From Caecitellus pseudoparvulus (taxonomy: Eukaryota > Bigyra: Bicosoecida): 64,000 bases of DNA. Of this stretch, positions 12,201 through 21,395 are shown in pieces (the first letter of the stretch is position 1; every line of letters starts with the position of its first letter). Position numbers and translations under genes: made by a program. The stretch covers positions 124,001 to 188,000 of the forward strand of contig CBFFRQ010000079.1 in assembly GCA_965644315.1 (NCBI GenBank). Reading direction: 5' to 3'. The notes beneath the pieces are model-generated. The model did not search any database. It was not told where the DNA came from and worked only from the letters and a program-made list of their open reading frames with translations.

Positions 12201-12637
12201 ACACTGCCCCATCCCGTGAAACGGCAATGCCATGGCTCTTTCCGAAACAAACCTGCACCCGGGCAGTGGGAGTTGCGGTAATTGCACAGGCTCCCACCAG
12301 CATCGCGTGGCGGCAGGCAGTGGTTCGGCACTCACCTGCTGGAAGTCCATCTCCCGAGCCACTTGACTAAGTTCACCCACCCCCTGCTGTGTCGTTGAAG
12401 CGGGAGAAAGCCATGTGGGTCAAGCTGTGGGCAGGCGCTGTGCGTGGCCGATCTGAGGTTGCAGGCTCGCACCTCTTCTTCGACAAGCCATTCCACGCCT
12501 TGCGTGTCCTTCAGTGCCACAGCTCCACGCTCAGAAGCTGCAATGCACGTGATAAATTCGCCAGCCACCTCGTTGTGCCTTGCGACGACGCCATTCGTCA
12601 ATGCACCCACAGACAGCACCTGCCCAACTGCGCTCAT
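6244..12637 (-). CDS. Very large RCC1-repeat protein with IPT/TIG-like domain
   Basis: Exons 12637-12473, 12383-12336 and 12252-6244 join in frame to 2,073 aa. After a ~70-aa N-terminal piece come RCC1 beta-propeller blades, recognisable by repeated FTWGDGDQGQLG, VYTWGRGVEGQLG, FAWGEGLTGQLG, LWAWGLNARGQLG and FTWGATGGGRLG, each preceded by AAG-x-H-x-A. About 370 Ala/Ser/Pro-rich residues then separate a last blade-like strand (VTAVACGHQDTVLFT) from an IPT/TIG-type segment (PRSGATSGGTVLTLRGPGL). A second such segment (ESVVVYLRGAGFA) lies further on. The C-terminal ~1,100 aa are low-complexity and acidic with a basic end (GRRRK). RCC1 propellers act as GEFs or protein-binding scaffolds and IPT domains bind protein or DNA; the role here is not determinable. 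The lack of introns over 6 kb is unusual beside its neighbours. Confidence 0.85.
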
Positions 12638-12773
12638 GGTGTCTGGCTCGCCTGGCCAAGGAAAAAGCGCCTTCCCAGACAGCCTGCTGCTCACACGGCA
12701 GGGAAGGGCATGAGACTTGCCTGACGTGCACAGCCTCGGATCGATTGTGATTTGCGATGGGTCTCTGCTAAAC

Positions 12774-12779
12774 AAAAAA
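12774..12779 (-). terminator. Pol III T-run terminator of tRNA-Gly
   Basis: Six A residues on the plus strand give TTTTTT on the tRNA strand, starting 4 nt after the mature 3' end. This is the expected position and form of an RNA polymerase III terminator. Confidence 0.85.
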
Positions 12780-12782
12780 GGA

Positions 12783-12853
12783 TACGACCACCGGGAATCG
12801 AACCCGGGGTTCCCGCTTGGGAAGCGGAAATTTTACCACTAAACCATGGTCGT
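12783..12853 (-). tRNA. tRNA-Gly (anticodon CCC)
   Basis: Read on the minus strand, this 71-nt sequence folds as a cloverleaf. The acceptor stem is ACGACCA paired with TGGTCGT, with discriminator A. The D arm contains GGTTTAGTGGTA (A box). The anticodon stem TCCGC/GCGGG closes the loop TTCCCAA with anticodon CCC, which reads GGG. The T arm is CCGGG-TTCGATT-CCCGG (B box). There is no intron and CCA is not encoded. It closely parallels eukaryotic tRNA-Gly. Confidence 0.95.
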
Positions 12854-13380
12854 TGACCAGGTTTCTCATCCAAATTTTAAGTTTATAATTAGCATGTAGT
12901 CGATAGTGGAGCCCCACCAGCTTGCAGTACACGGGGGGGTTTGTGACCTTTTGTTGAAGCTTCTCAAGGCATCTACGGAGGCCTTGGTTGTTTCGAAAGG
13001 TCGCTGTACTAAAAGCGCTGCTTTCGTGCACAGGGACTCCTCCGCAGCAGACTTGCAGTGTGTGGTCGCAGCGAACTCGCGCTGGCAGCCAAAACTGGTG
13101 CCTGCTTCTTGTCGGTGCTCCACAGCTCCCCGCTGATGCTGCCGCAGAGTAGCCCGACAAGCGCCCACATTCATACCAACCCACTGCTGCACTGCACGCT
13201 CTCCCTCGTGCTCACCACACTGGTACCTCACAAGCGCGTCTCGCGACAGTTGCGCTGCTGCCACCGCCGCAGCCGCAGCCACCACGCCCCAGGTTCCTGG
13301 CAGGGACGTGGTTGTGCAGTGGCTCGGAGGTGGGGCCAGTCTAGCTGCCCCGTGTCGTGGCAGCGGTGCTGTGAGAGGCC
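12854..13380. other. Intergenic region between tRNA and first Mpv17 gene
   Basis: No coding region is supported. The first ~50 nt, upstream of the tRNA, are clearly AT-richer than the surroundings (TTTTAAGTTTATAATTAG). From 13117 onward the sequence belongs to the direct repeat that recurs at 14185, so both Mpv17 copies carry the same ~265-nt 5' flank. Confidence 0.5.
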
Positions 13381-14123
13381 ATGGCTCTGTCTCGCGCACT
13401 TCAGCGCCTGCGACCGCTGCAGGAGCGGGTGGGACTGCCGTTGCAGGTATCGAGGCTGCGCTTCCAGTTTCCGCGACGAGTTCGCGGATTCGCAGGGCAA
13501 GGCGCGGCCAAGGCGAGCCTGTGGGCACAGTACAATGCGCTGCTCGCGACACACCCAGTGAAGACCAAGATGGTGACGAGTGGTGTGATTGCCATGCTCG
13601 GTGAGGCAGGGCTGTTGAGCGGGAGTTGCGGGTACGGTGTGTCACGGCCCCTGTCCCACTCCCCCCCCCGGCGCGCAGGTGATGCTGGGTGCCAGTTGCT
13701 GTTTGAAGACGAGGGCTTCTCGGTGAGGCGCCAGCTGGAGCTGGGCGCCATGGGCTTTCTCTTGCGAGGACCTGCCTTGCATGCTTGGTATGGTTTCCTG
13801 TCCAGGGCTGTGACCGGCACGGGGGCGCTGGCGGTGGCGAAGCGCATCCTGCTGGACCAGCTGGTGTTTGCACCCGTCATTGTGTCGTGCATCTTGAGCT
13901 TCTTGGCGGTGGCGCAGGGGCAGGCGGGGGACATCCCACGGCGTATGCAGGAGCAGGTGCCTGGGGCAGTGCTGAACAACTGGAAGGTGTGGCCGGCGGC
14001 GCAGTGTTTGAACTTTGCGCTTGTGCCGGTGCAGCACCAGGTGTTGTTTTCGAACTTGGTGTCCGTGGGGTGGAATGGGTACTTGTCATGGAGTGCGAAC
14101 CAGGAGCGGGCTCGGGGTGCGGC
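13117..14123 (+). repeat. Tandem duplication, unit 1 (~1.0 kb)
   Basis: Direct repeat of 14185-15197. It covers the 5' flank, both exons and the intron of the first Mpv17-like gene. The intron sequence is the same in both units. Differences are few and mostly bunched. Unit 2 carries a 6-nt expansion of a GCCGCA-type run in the 5' flank. Similarity stops just before the end of the coding region. Confidence 0.95.
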
Positions 14124-14220
14124 CCTTGCGGCAGCTCGATGTGACTCACCCTCATGCGTGCCGTCTCCCGTCCTACGAGTTGGAGCTCCACAGCTCCCCG
14201 CTGATGCTGCCGCAGAGTAG
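13381..14220 (+). CDS. Mpv17/PMP22-family membrane protein, copy 1 (altered C-terminus)
   Basis: Exons 13381-13600 and 13679-14220, split by a 78-nt phase-1 intron (GTGAGG...CGCGCAG), give 253 aa. Family blocks: HPVKTKMVTSGVIAMLGDAG at the intron junction, GPALHAWYGFL, AKRILLDQLVFAPVIVSCIL, VPGAVLNNWKVWPAAQCLNF, and VPVQHQVLFSNL...WNGYLSW. Family members are four-helix proteins of the mitochondrial inner or peroxisomal membrane. The Arg-rich, acid-free N-terminus (MALSRALQRLRPLQERVG) looks like a mitochondrial presequence. The last ~33 residues, from about ALAAARC onward, have no counterpart in copy 2: the frame runs into the flank of the next repeat unit and stops there by chance. Expression is unproven, but the frame is intact. 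Confidence 0.88.
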   Translation: MALSRALQRLRPLQERVGLPLQVSRLRFQFPRRVRGFAGQGAAKASLWAQYNALLATHPVKTKMVTSGVIAMLGEAGLLSGSCGYGVSRPLSHSPPRRAGDAGCQLLFEDEGFSVRRQLELGAMGFLLRGPALHAWYGFLSRAVTGTGALAVAKRILLDQLVFAPVIVSCILSFLAVAQGQAGDIPRRMQEQVPGAVLNNWKVWPAAQCLNFALVPVQHQVLFSNLVSVGWNGYLSWSANQERARGAALAAARCDSPSCVPSPVLRVGAPQLPADAAAE

Positions 14221-15197
14221 CCCGACAAGCGCCCACATTCATACCAACCCACTGTTGCACTGCACACTCTCCCTTGTGCTCACCACACTGGTACCTCATA
14301 AGCGCGTCTCGCTACAGTTGCGCTGCTGCCACCGCCGCAGCCGCAGCCGCAGCCACCACGCCCCAGGTTCCTGGCAGGGACGTGGTTGTGCAGTGGCTCG
14401 GAGGTGGGGCCAGTCTAGCTGCCCCGTGTCGTGGCAGCGGTGCTGTGAGAGGCCATGGCTCTGTCTCGCGCACTTCAGCGCCTGCGACCGCTGCAGGAGC
14501 GGGTGGGACTGCCGTTGCAGGTATCGAGGCTGCGCTTCCAGTTTCCGCACCACGGGCGATGGTTCGCAGGGCAAGGCGCGGCCAAGGCGAGCCTGTGGGC
14601 ACAGTACAATGCGCTGCTCGCGACACACCCAGTCCAGACCAAGATGGTGACGAGTGGTGTGATTGCCATGCTCGGTGAGGCAGGGCTGTTGAGCGGGAGT
14701 TGCGGGTACGGTGTGTCACGGCCCCTGTCCCACTCCCCCCCCCGGCGCGCAGGTGATGCTGGGTGCCAGTTGCTGTTTGAAGACGAGGGCTTCTCGGTGA
14801 GGCGCCAGCTGGAGCTGGGCGCCATGGGCTTCTTGCTACTGGGTCCATCGCTGCATGCTTGGTATGGTTTCCTGTCCAGGGCTGTGACCGGCACGGGGGC
14901 GCTGGCGGTGGCGAAGCGCATCCTGCTGGACCAGCTGGTGTTTGCGCCCGTCATTGTGTCGTGCATCTTGAGCTTCTTGGCGGTGGCGCAGGGGCAGGCG
15001 GGGGACATCCCACGGCGTATGCAGGAGCAGGTGCCTGGGGCAGTGCTGAACAACTGGAAGGTGTGGCCGGCGGCACAGTGTTTGAACTTTGCGCTTGTGC
15101 CGGTGCAGCACCAGGTGTTGTTTTCGAACTTGGTGTCCGTGGGGTGGAATGGGTACTTGTCATGGAGTGCGAACCAGGAGCGGGCTCGAGGTGCGGC
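14185..15197 (+). repeat. Tandem duplication, unit 2 (~1.0 kb)
   Basis: Direct repeat of 13117-14123, offset 1,068 nt at its start and 1,074 nt from the ATG onward. Scattered single differences are rare. Two dense clusters of substitutions lie at 14549-14563 and 14831-14852. Confidence 0.95.
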
Positions 15198-15258
15198 GCT
15201 GGAAGCCATGCGGAGCGTAGAAGGGGCCGCATCGCCAGCTGGTAAGCAAGGGGACTAG
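14455..15258 (+). CDS. Mpv17/PMP22-family membrane protein, copy 2
   Basis: Exons 14455-14674 and 14753-15258 give 241 aa. It matches copy 1 except for HHGRWF in place of RRVRGF, VQTK in place of VKTK, LLLGPSLH in place of LLRGPALH, and a different tail (ALEAMRSVEGAASPAGKQGD). All Mpv17/PMP22 blocks are present, including GDAGCQLLFE, DQLVFAPVIV and the WNGYLSW end motif. The N-terminus again looks like a mitochondrial presequence. Because its tail does not depend on a repeat junction, this copy more likely preserves the original gene end. The shared 5' flank implies both copies keep the same promoter. Confidence 0.9.
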   Translation: MALSRALQRLRPLQERVGLPLQVSRLRFQFPHHGRWFAGQGAAKASLWAQYNALLATHPVQTKMVTSGVIAMLGEAGLLSGSCGYGVSRPLSHSPPRRAGDAGCQLLFEDEGFSVRRQLELGAMGFLLLGPSLHAWYGFLSRAVTGTGALAVAKRILLDQLVFAPVIVSCILSFLAVAQGQAGDIPRRMQEQVPGAVLNNWKVWPAAQCLNFALVPVQHQVLFSNLVSVGWNGYLSWSANQERARGAALEAMRSVEGAASPAGKQGD

Positions 15259-16513
15259 TAAAGTGGGATGTGCATTGATGGACATCTTTACGAGCTTGCT
15301 CAAGGCGATGCTTAGCGGCTGTTGTACAGCCCTTGGCGCAACACGGTGAACAGGGTTTGGTCTGCTCAGCGCATGGAGCAAGAGAGCAACCTCATGGTGG
15401 CCAGGGGTTCACGACGCATCGGTTCCAGGTCTTCAACGCAGATCATGTGCCACTAGGTTTGTTCTGTCAAGGTTTGGCGCCGCAGTTTAGAGATGGTGCG
15501 CGTGGCTCACTTGCACCAGGGGGTGCTGCCGGCCTTCGGACTGAATCTGGCCACCACCATTGCAAAAGCACCGACAATCTACATCTGCACACGTCATTGA
15601 ATGTTTGCCGCGCACTCTTGAACACCATCATGTGAAGGGTCGTGGCATGCACTTGCCATGTCGACGTGCCAACTTGCAGCAGCGGAGGTTGATTTCAACT
15701 GGCGTTTCACCTCAGCAGCTCTTGCGTACGTCATCCATGCCAAATGTGCTGCAGGGCCCCTTGGCCGCCCTCAGCAACAGGAACTCCTCTTGTCAATCCT
15801 CTTATGGGTTTAGGCTGGCTTGAAAGTGCGTCGGTGGATCGTGGCTGTCGCTACGCTGAATCTTGATCTTGTGGCGGAATAGGTGGCGCCCGCATTCTTG
15901 CATGTGGACTTTCCCGCCGTTGCACGCAGCCGTGTGCATAGTGATTGAGTACAGGGGATGCTTTCCAAACAGCCTCCCCCTCAGCTGCCTTCTATCTTTG
16001 CAGTAGCGCCGAGGGCACGTGTGGGGCACGCAGCGCGCTTCCTGGCTCTGTGTGGCGCTGGCACGCTCATCCAGGCGCACATGGAATCTGGACCCCCTGA
16101 GGCCCCTCCGCCACCGGAGCCGCGGCAGCGGGTACACCTTGCCGCGCAACCTCCAGGAAGGCGACGAAGGGCACCCCATGGTGCCCTGGAGCTTCAGAAT
16201 CAGTGCGTGTTTTCCAAGGGGGGGTCGCGTTTTCGGCCTGATAGGGGCTGCTGGTGCACTCGCCGCACCCGTCCAAACTCCAAACACTTGCCCCTTCACG
16301 CATCCAGCCCTCGCTACACACACATGCTAGCACGTGCCTGCCTGTGCTCTTTTTCGTGCAAACAGCACAAGTCTCTCGCTTCCTCCGTTATCGTGCGTCG
16401 CTTCGCTATCTTTAGCCTGGCGCTTGGCGGCTGCCTTGTGCCCAAGCTCACACAACACACATCCTGCACTTGCCCTGAACCCTTGCTCTGCAGCTTGAAG
16501 CCTGCATTTGAAG
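15259..16513. other. 1.25-kb intergenic region, nothing identified
   Basis: Short open frames occur on both strands, but none shows family motifs, sensible splice structure or domain-like composition. Base composition is less GC-rich than the flanking genes. It lies between two plus-strand Mpv17 paralogues and may hold the promoter of the third. I see no tRNA, rRNA or inverted-repeat structure. Confidence 0.4.
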
Positions 16514-17323
16514 ATGGCCTTCAGCCGCGCTGCACGCCTTGTTCGTCAGCTGCCAGCTTCGCCATTCGTTCGACGCTTGTCGGCTGGCAGAGCCACACTA
16601 CAGTCGGGGGCTCGAGAGGCAAGCAGGGGCACCGCGCGGCCAAGCCTGTGGGCACGCTACACTGCCCTACTGGAGTCTCATCCACTTCCCACCAAGATGG
16701 CAACGAGCGGGATAATTGCGATGATTGGTGAGCTTCCCTTGCGCGAGCGACTGAAGGCCCCTCCTCGCCACACTCGCTCGCCCGCCTCGCTTCGTGCTGC
16801 AGGCGATGCTGGATGCCAATTGCTCATCGAGGGCACCCCGTGGCGGGAATTTTCATGGGCCCGCCAGGCCCAAATTGGCAGCATGGGCTTCCTCATGCTT
16901 GGCCCAGGCCTGCATGCGTGGTACATGCTGCTGGCTAGTGTGTTCCCAGGCACTGGCATGGCCGCGTCCTTGAAGCGGCTGGCAGCAGACCAGCTTATTT
17001 TTGCACCAATTCTTATTTCAAGCACCCTGAGCTTCCTGGCGGCAGTGCAAGGCCATGCCGATGACATCCCGCGTCGCCTGCGGGAGCAGGTGCCTGGCGC
17101 AGTGCTAGACAACTGGAAGGTGCGCCCCTTGACCCAGTTTGTGAACTTCACGTTTGTCCCAGTGCAGCACCAGGTGCTGTACACGAACTGCATGGCGGTC
17201 ATCTGGAACGGATACCTCTCCTGGAGTGCCAACCGAGAGCGTGCCAGCCGAGTTGAGGCCTCGGCAGCTGCCAAGGCTGCTGCAGCTGCTCCTGCTCCTG
17301 CAGTGGCTGCTGCGCCAGCATGA
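16514..17323 (+). CDS. Mpv17/PMP22-family membrane protein, third paralogue
   Basis: Exons 16514-16727 and 16803-17323 give 244 aa. The 75-nt intron sits at exactly the same codon and phase (after IAMIG, before DAGCQ) as in the two tandem copies, so all three share an ancestor. Family blocks: HPLPTKMATSGIIAMIGDAG, MGFLMLGPGLHAWYMLL, ADQLIFAPILISSTLSFL, VPGAVLDNWKVRPLTQFVNF, and the IWNGYLSWSAN end. The N-terminus (AFSRAARLVRQLPASPFVRR) is presequence-like, and the C-terminus is an Ala-rich tail. An in-frame ATG at 16508 would add only MK. Divergence from copies 1 and 2 is much greater than between those two. The stop lies 74 nt from that of the opposing kinesin-like gene. Confidence 0.9.
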   Translation: MAFSRAARLVRQLPASPFVRRLSAGRATLQSGAREASRGTARPSLWARYTALLESHPLPTKMATSGIIAMIGELPLRERLKAPPRHTRSPASLRAAGDAGCQLLIEGTPWREFSWARQAQIGSMGFLMLGPGLHAWYMLLASVFPGTGMAASLKRLAADQLIFAPILISSTLSFLAAVQGHADDIPRRLREQVPGAVLDNWKVRPLTQFVNFTFVPVQHQVLYTNCMAVIWNGYLSWSANRERASRVEASAAAKAAAAAPAPAVAAAPA

Positions 17324-17397
17324 GAGGTCGCTGTCTTGTCTGTTCAATGCCACCTTTGAATTGTGGTGTTGGCTTGTTGTTGTAATGCATGTCGCCG

Positions 17398-20300
17398 CTA
17401 CCCCCTCCCTTCGGCACGGCCTCGGCGCTTTCCGGCTGCCGCTTTGCTAAGCAGCAGTCTAATTTGTCGCTCAGCTGTCTCCAACTCACCCTGCAGCACG
17501 ATGGCCCTTGTTTGGTGCGCGAGACCGCTCTTTTCGGACACTTGGAGCTGGCCAAGCAACGTCGACTCGTCTGCTGTTACTGTTAAGCTTTGAGGTAAGC
17601 GGGCCATGCTCTTCACCTGCTCTTGGGCTGTGGCAAGCCTTGCGCGCGCCTCGACAAGTTCATCTTTCAGCGCCTTGATTGTCGCACGTGCGCGCTTCCA
17701 CGTTGCAGCGTCCGCGCCGCCTCTTGCAGCTTCAGCCTGTGCACTGTGTGGTGCTGGAGCCACCCCCGCCGCACGCTCTGCAGCCGACAGCGCCTCTTCC
17801 AGGTCGGCTTGTGTGCGCCTGAGCCGGCTCTGAAGCTCAGATTTGTCTTCATGTAGTGCCGCCACTTCATGCCGCAGTCGGGGCACTTCCAGCCGCAGAC
17901 GCTTCAGCTCCCCGGCACTGTCGCCGTCCAAGGCACCCTCCGGGCCACCCTCACCAGCAGAGGGCATACCAGGGCCACCACCTGGAGGCCCACCACCTCC
18001 AGTGCCATTCCACATCCAGGGAGGCGAGTACCACAGCCAAGGTGGGATATTTGGCGGGTGGCTGGACCCGGGGCCGGGCGGCGCATCTGCGAAGGGCGTA
18101 GCACCAGGCGCCCGGCCTGCACCAGCTCGCAGGGACGCCAGCTCCGCCCGCATGTCTGCGACCACGGAGGCGATCTCTGCCTTGCTGGAACCCCCTGCTG
18201 CGGCAAGGGCGGCTTCAGCGCGCTCCAGGCGCCCTCGCAGCTCTTCGGCTTGCCGAGCGTAGCCCAGCACTGCTTCCTGAAGCGGGTCTGAGCCGCCGCT
18301 ACCACCACCTGCCCTCCATGAACCCTTCAAGGCCGCCTCCAACCCATCACGACCTTGGGCGTTTCGTACACGCTCAGCTGTGAGCTCGCGTTGGGCTCTG
18401 GCTAGCCCCTCCTGCAGAGTCTTCACGGAGCTGCGCAAGCTTGCAAGCTCCGAAGAGCCCGCATCACCATGAGAGGTAGTGCCCGCCGCACCCCAGCGCC
18501 CCGAAACCTGACCATCGTGTGAGTGAAGGGCAAGGACAGCTGCGTCAGAGCCTGGCATGGGCGCTGGGCGAATGCCAGCAGCCGCCAGCTGCGCCGTGAG
18601 GGAGTCCCCCCACACCTGCATCTGCACCAAGCCCTGAGAGAGGGCCACTTTTTCTTCCTCCGCCTCAATCAACGCGTTGAGGGTTTCCTCCTTGTCCCCT
18701 GCCATGGCGGCGCACCGGCCGTAGGCATCCCGGAGACGAGCCAGAAGCTTCTCTCGCTCACCCTTGTACTGCGCCGCATCAAGTTCCGAGGGCAGGCCAG
18801 AGCCATCGGGGCCCTCCAAATCCTCCGCCGACGCCGCGGCATGTGATGCTTTCAGCGCCTCCAGCTCGGCCACAGCAGCTGCAGCCGCTGCAGCTTCGGC
18901 CTTGGCGCGCTCCTCAGCACCTGCCACAGCATCTGAGATGCGTGCCTTTACCTCATCCTCGGGAACGCCGCCACCGATAGAAGCCAACTTGCGCTTCAGG
19001 CGCTTGGCCATGGAATGGGCTGCTTCCTGCGCCAGGCGTGCGTGGCGCAGTTGGAGCCGGTACCGCTTGATCAGCCCACGGGCAGGATCATGGTTCACGA
19101 TGGGGCAGCAGCGCACGCGAGACAGGAGGTCGCACAGGTGCAGCGTGGCACAGGCCGCCTCCGTGTCGTCCCCTCCATCCACAAGGCCAATGCCAACGGT
19201 GACGGCGTTCAGCCCAAGGGCGTCCTGAAGCAGGCGCGTCAGGGGGTGCATGCGGCCTGCATCTGCTGCGGCCCCTGACGCACCCGGTGTGGCCAGCATG
19301 GCGAGTGTGTTGTTCAAGGCAGCGATGCCCTTGCTTGTTGGCAGACGGGTGGAGATCTGAGGGGCGGGCCCCGTGCCCAGCACCGGCAGTGGCGGAGGCG
19401 GAGAAGCCTTCGGCTCCCTGACCGCAGCGCCCGCTCTGGACAGGGGCGGCAGCTTGCCGCCCAAGGCAGCTGATGCAGGGCGAGCTGAGGAAGGACGTGC
19501 CTCAGCCTCCAGGCTCTCTCCTTGCGCGAGGGCCGAACCAAGCCACTTCATCCCTCCCACATCCACCAGCCACAGCGTGGAGCGCAGCTCCTGCGTCTGC
19601 GCAGCAGGGTGAGCCTGGTCGGCGCCACCCCCGCTCGCACTGGACTGCGACGTGCTGCGGGGTGTCGGGGCACTGGCGTGGAGGGTTGTGACTTGCTCCA
19701 CTGTAACCTTCACGACAGATGTGGCCAGGGCGCTGGGCGGCGTGAAGGCGTCCTCATACGCGAGACTGGGGAGCAGGCTGGGTGTCGGCGTTGAGTGGCG
19801 CTTGCGCTGCACCTTACTCAGCACCGAAGGGGCCACCTTCCTCCACTCGCTGTCGGCCTCGTCTCGCAGGCCCCGCCGCGCGACGAGGCCAGCGGCTACG
19901 CTCGCGATGGCTTCGTGGGCAGATGCAACGGGGCCCAGCACACGCGCGTTGGAGACGAACATGCCATCTTCCACATCCAGCACAACAGCGGGAGTACCAC
20001 GACCTTCGCTGCCTCGGGGAGATGCAGCGCGGCTGCCAGCGGAGGGGGCCCTGGCGCTGACATCACTGCCGCGGGAGCCCAGCTCGCCCCGGCCAGCTAG
20101 AGTGGGCAGACTCTGCGTCCCTGGCAGCTCTGCAAGCAAGTCCACGACCCCCATGCCAACAAAGTCAACAGCTTGGATGAATACCATGTACTCTAACCTG
20201 GCGCCGTGCTCTTGCCGTGCCACGCTGGAGGCTTTCGCGGAAAGGCCTGCAAAAAGTCCTTGGAGCGCCGCCGGCACAACGCCTGCGTCCACCACAGGAC

Positions 20301-20839
20301 CAGAGCCGCCCGGGAGCGCAGCGAAGAGAGCCCCCTTGGCACTCAAGGCGCCAGGGCTCTGCGATGCCGTCCCCACAACGAAGGCTGCCGCGGACACGCC
20401 CTGCAGGACAGCCTCCACCACTGGAGCCGCCACGACACTGGCTGCATCGTGCAGGGGCAGGGATGGTGGCATCACACTTTCAGGCCTGAAGACGAAGATG
20501 GCAGGCGGAGAAGAAGTCTTTCCATCGCTGACTGTGACAGCATCTTCCTGGGTAGACACAGTGCCTGCGCAGGGGGCACGGCAGGTGTTGTTTCATGCGC
20601 GTTTCGATCTCCCCACACGAATGGTGCAGCGCCTTGCCCAGGGTGGGCGGGAGGCCGCCTGCAGGAGTCGGATGACGGGAGAAAACGTGCAAGGTGGCAC
20701 GCACCTCCATTCGCCCGCTGGCCGTCCTGGACATGCACAAACACCTGGGGGAGGCGAGGGAGCACGTGACCAGTCGCGATTGACAAGCCACCTTCACGTG
20801 AGAGCTTACCTGGCTGGGAATGCCATCGGAAGCATCCAT
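17398..20839 (-). CDS. Kinesin-like coiled-coil protein with degenerate motor domain
   Basis: Exons 20839-20810, 20744-20705 and 20564-17398 join in frame to 1,078 aa. The first ~470 aa follow a kinesin head: an opening strand (VFVHVQDGQ), AIFVFRPESVM at the FxFD position, VVEAVLQGVSAAAFVVGTAS at the G-Y-N-x-T-x-F-A-Y-G position, LWLVDVGGMKW at the LxLVDLAGSE position, GIAALNNTLAMLA, and HPLTRLLQDALGLNAVTVGI at the YRDSKLTRLLQDSLGGN position. The P-loop GQTGSGKT is replaced by GTASQSPGAL, and neither NxxSSRSH nor DLAGSE is intact, so ATP hydrolysis is unlikely. Residues ~530-1050 are Ala/Glu/Arg-rich heptad-like coiled coil, interrupted by a Gly/Pro-rich stretch. It may be a non-motile scaffold. 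The head assignment rests on ordered weak matches. Confidence 0.75.
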
Positions 20840-21395
20840 GCTGGACAGGCGAGGTGATTAGCCCGGTGACGTCCCCCGCAGCGTATTGTGTGCCCTGGCG
20901 TCTCTTGTTGCTCTTGCCCTGGTCTTGAAGGCCTTGACAGGGAAGACTGGTCGCTGCGACAGGGGGCAGTTTCGCAGACTGTCCTCCCAGTCATGAGCTA
21001 GCGGTTCAGCAATCCAGCGCAGGCGGCCGGGGCTAGTGAGAAAACAAGTGCAGTGTATCGAGGACTCTCTTGTCCCGCTTTTTAGTTTTGGTTTGGCGTG
21101 CACGGGCTTCCGCGCGCAATGAGGCAGTTCGAGCTCTGTAGCAGCGCCAGCATCTGCCGGTTGCCAGCGCGACGCGGTCTCGCTGGCACAAGCCCGCGTA
21201 AAATTCACGACACCATTGACACCACCGCGCAGTCTCTGGGATCTTACTTGCAGTGCAGCTTTTCGACTGCAAACAGTGCGAACCTCTCAGCTTGTGGTGA
21301 CGGTGAGGCGTCCCTGCCCACAGACGCCTCGAGTGCAGCCTGAGTCCTGTGCAGGGCCGGGCCACAGATCCATTGTGGTATCACGAAAGGCAAAA
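20840..21395. promoter_or_regulatory. Divergent intergenic region (kinesin-like / type I membrane protein)
   Basis: 556 nt between two divergent start codons, presumably holding both promoters. I see no TATA box at a convincing position and no coding region. Confidence 0.4.

Noticed and set aside
13381-14220. Calling Mpv17 copy 1 a pseudogene
   Set aside because: Its C-terminus is replaced at the repeat junction, but the frame, the intron and every family motif are intact, and the tail lies after the last conserved block.
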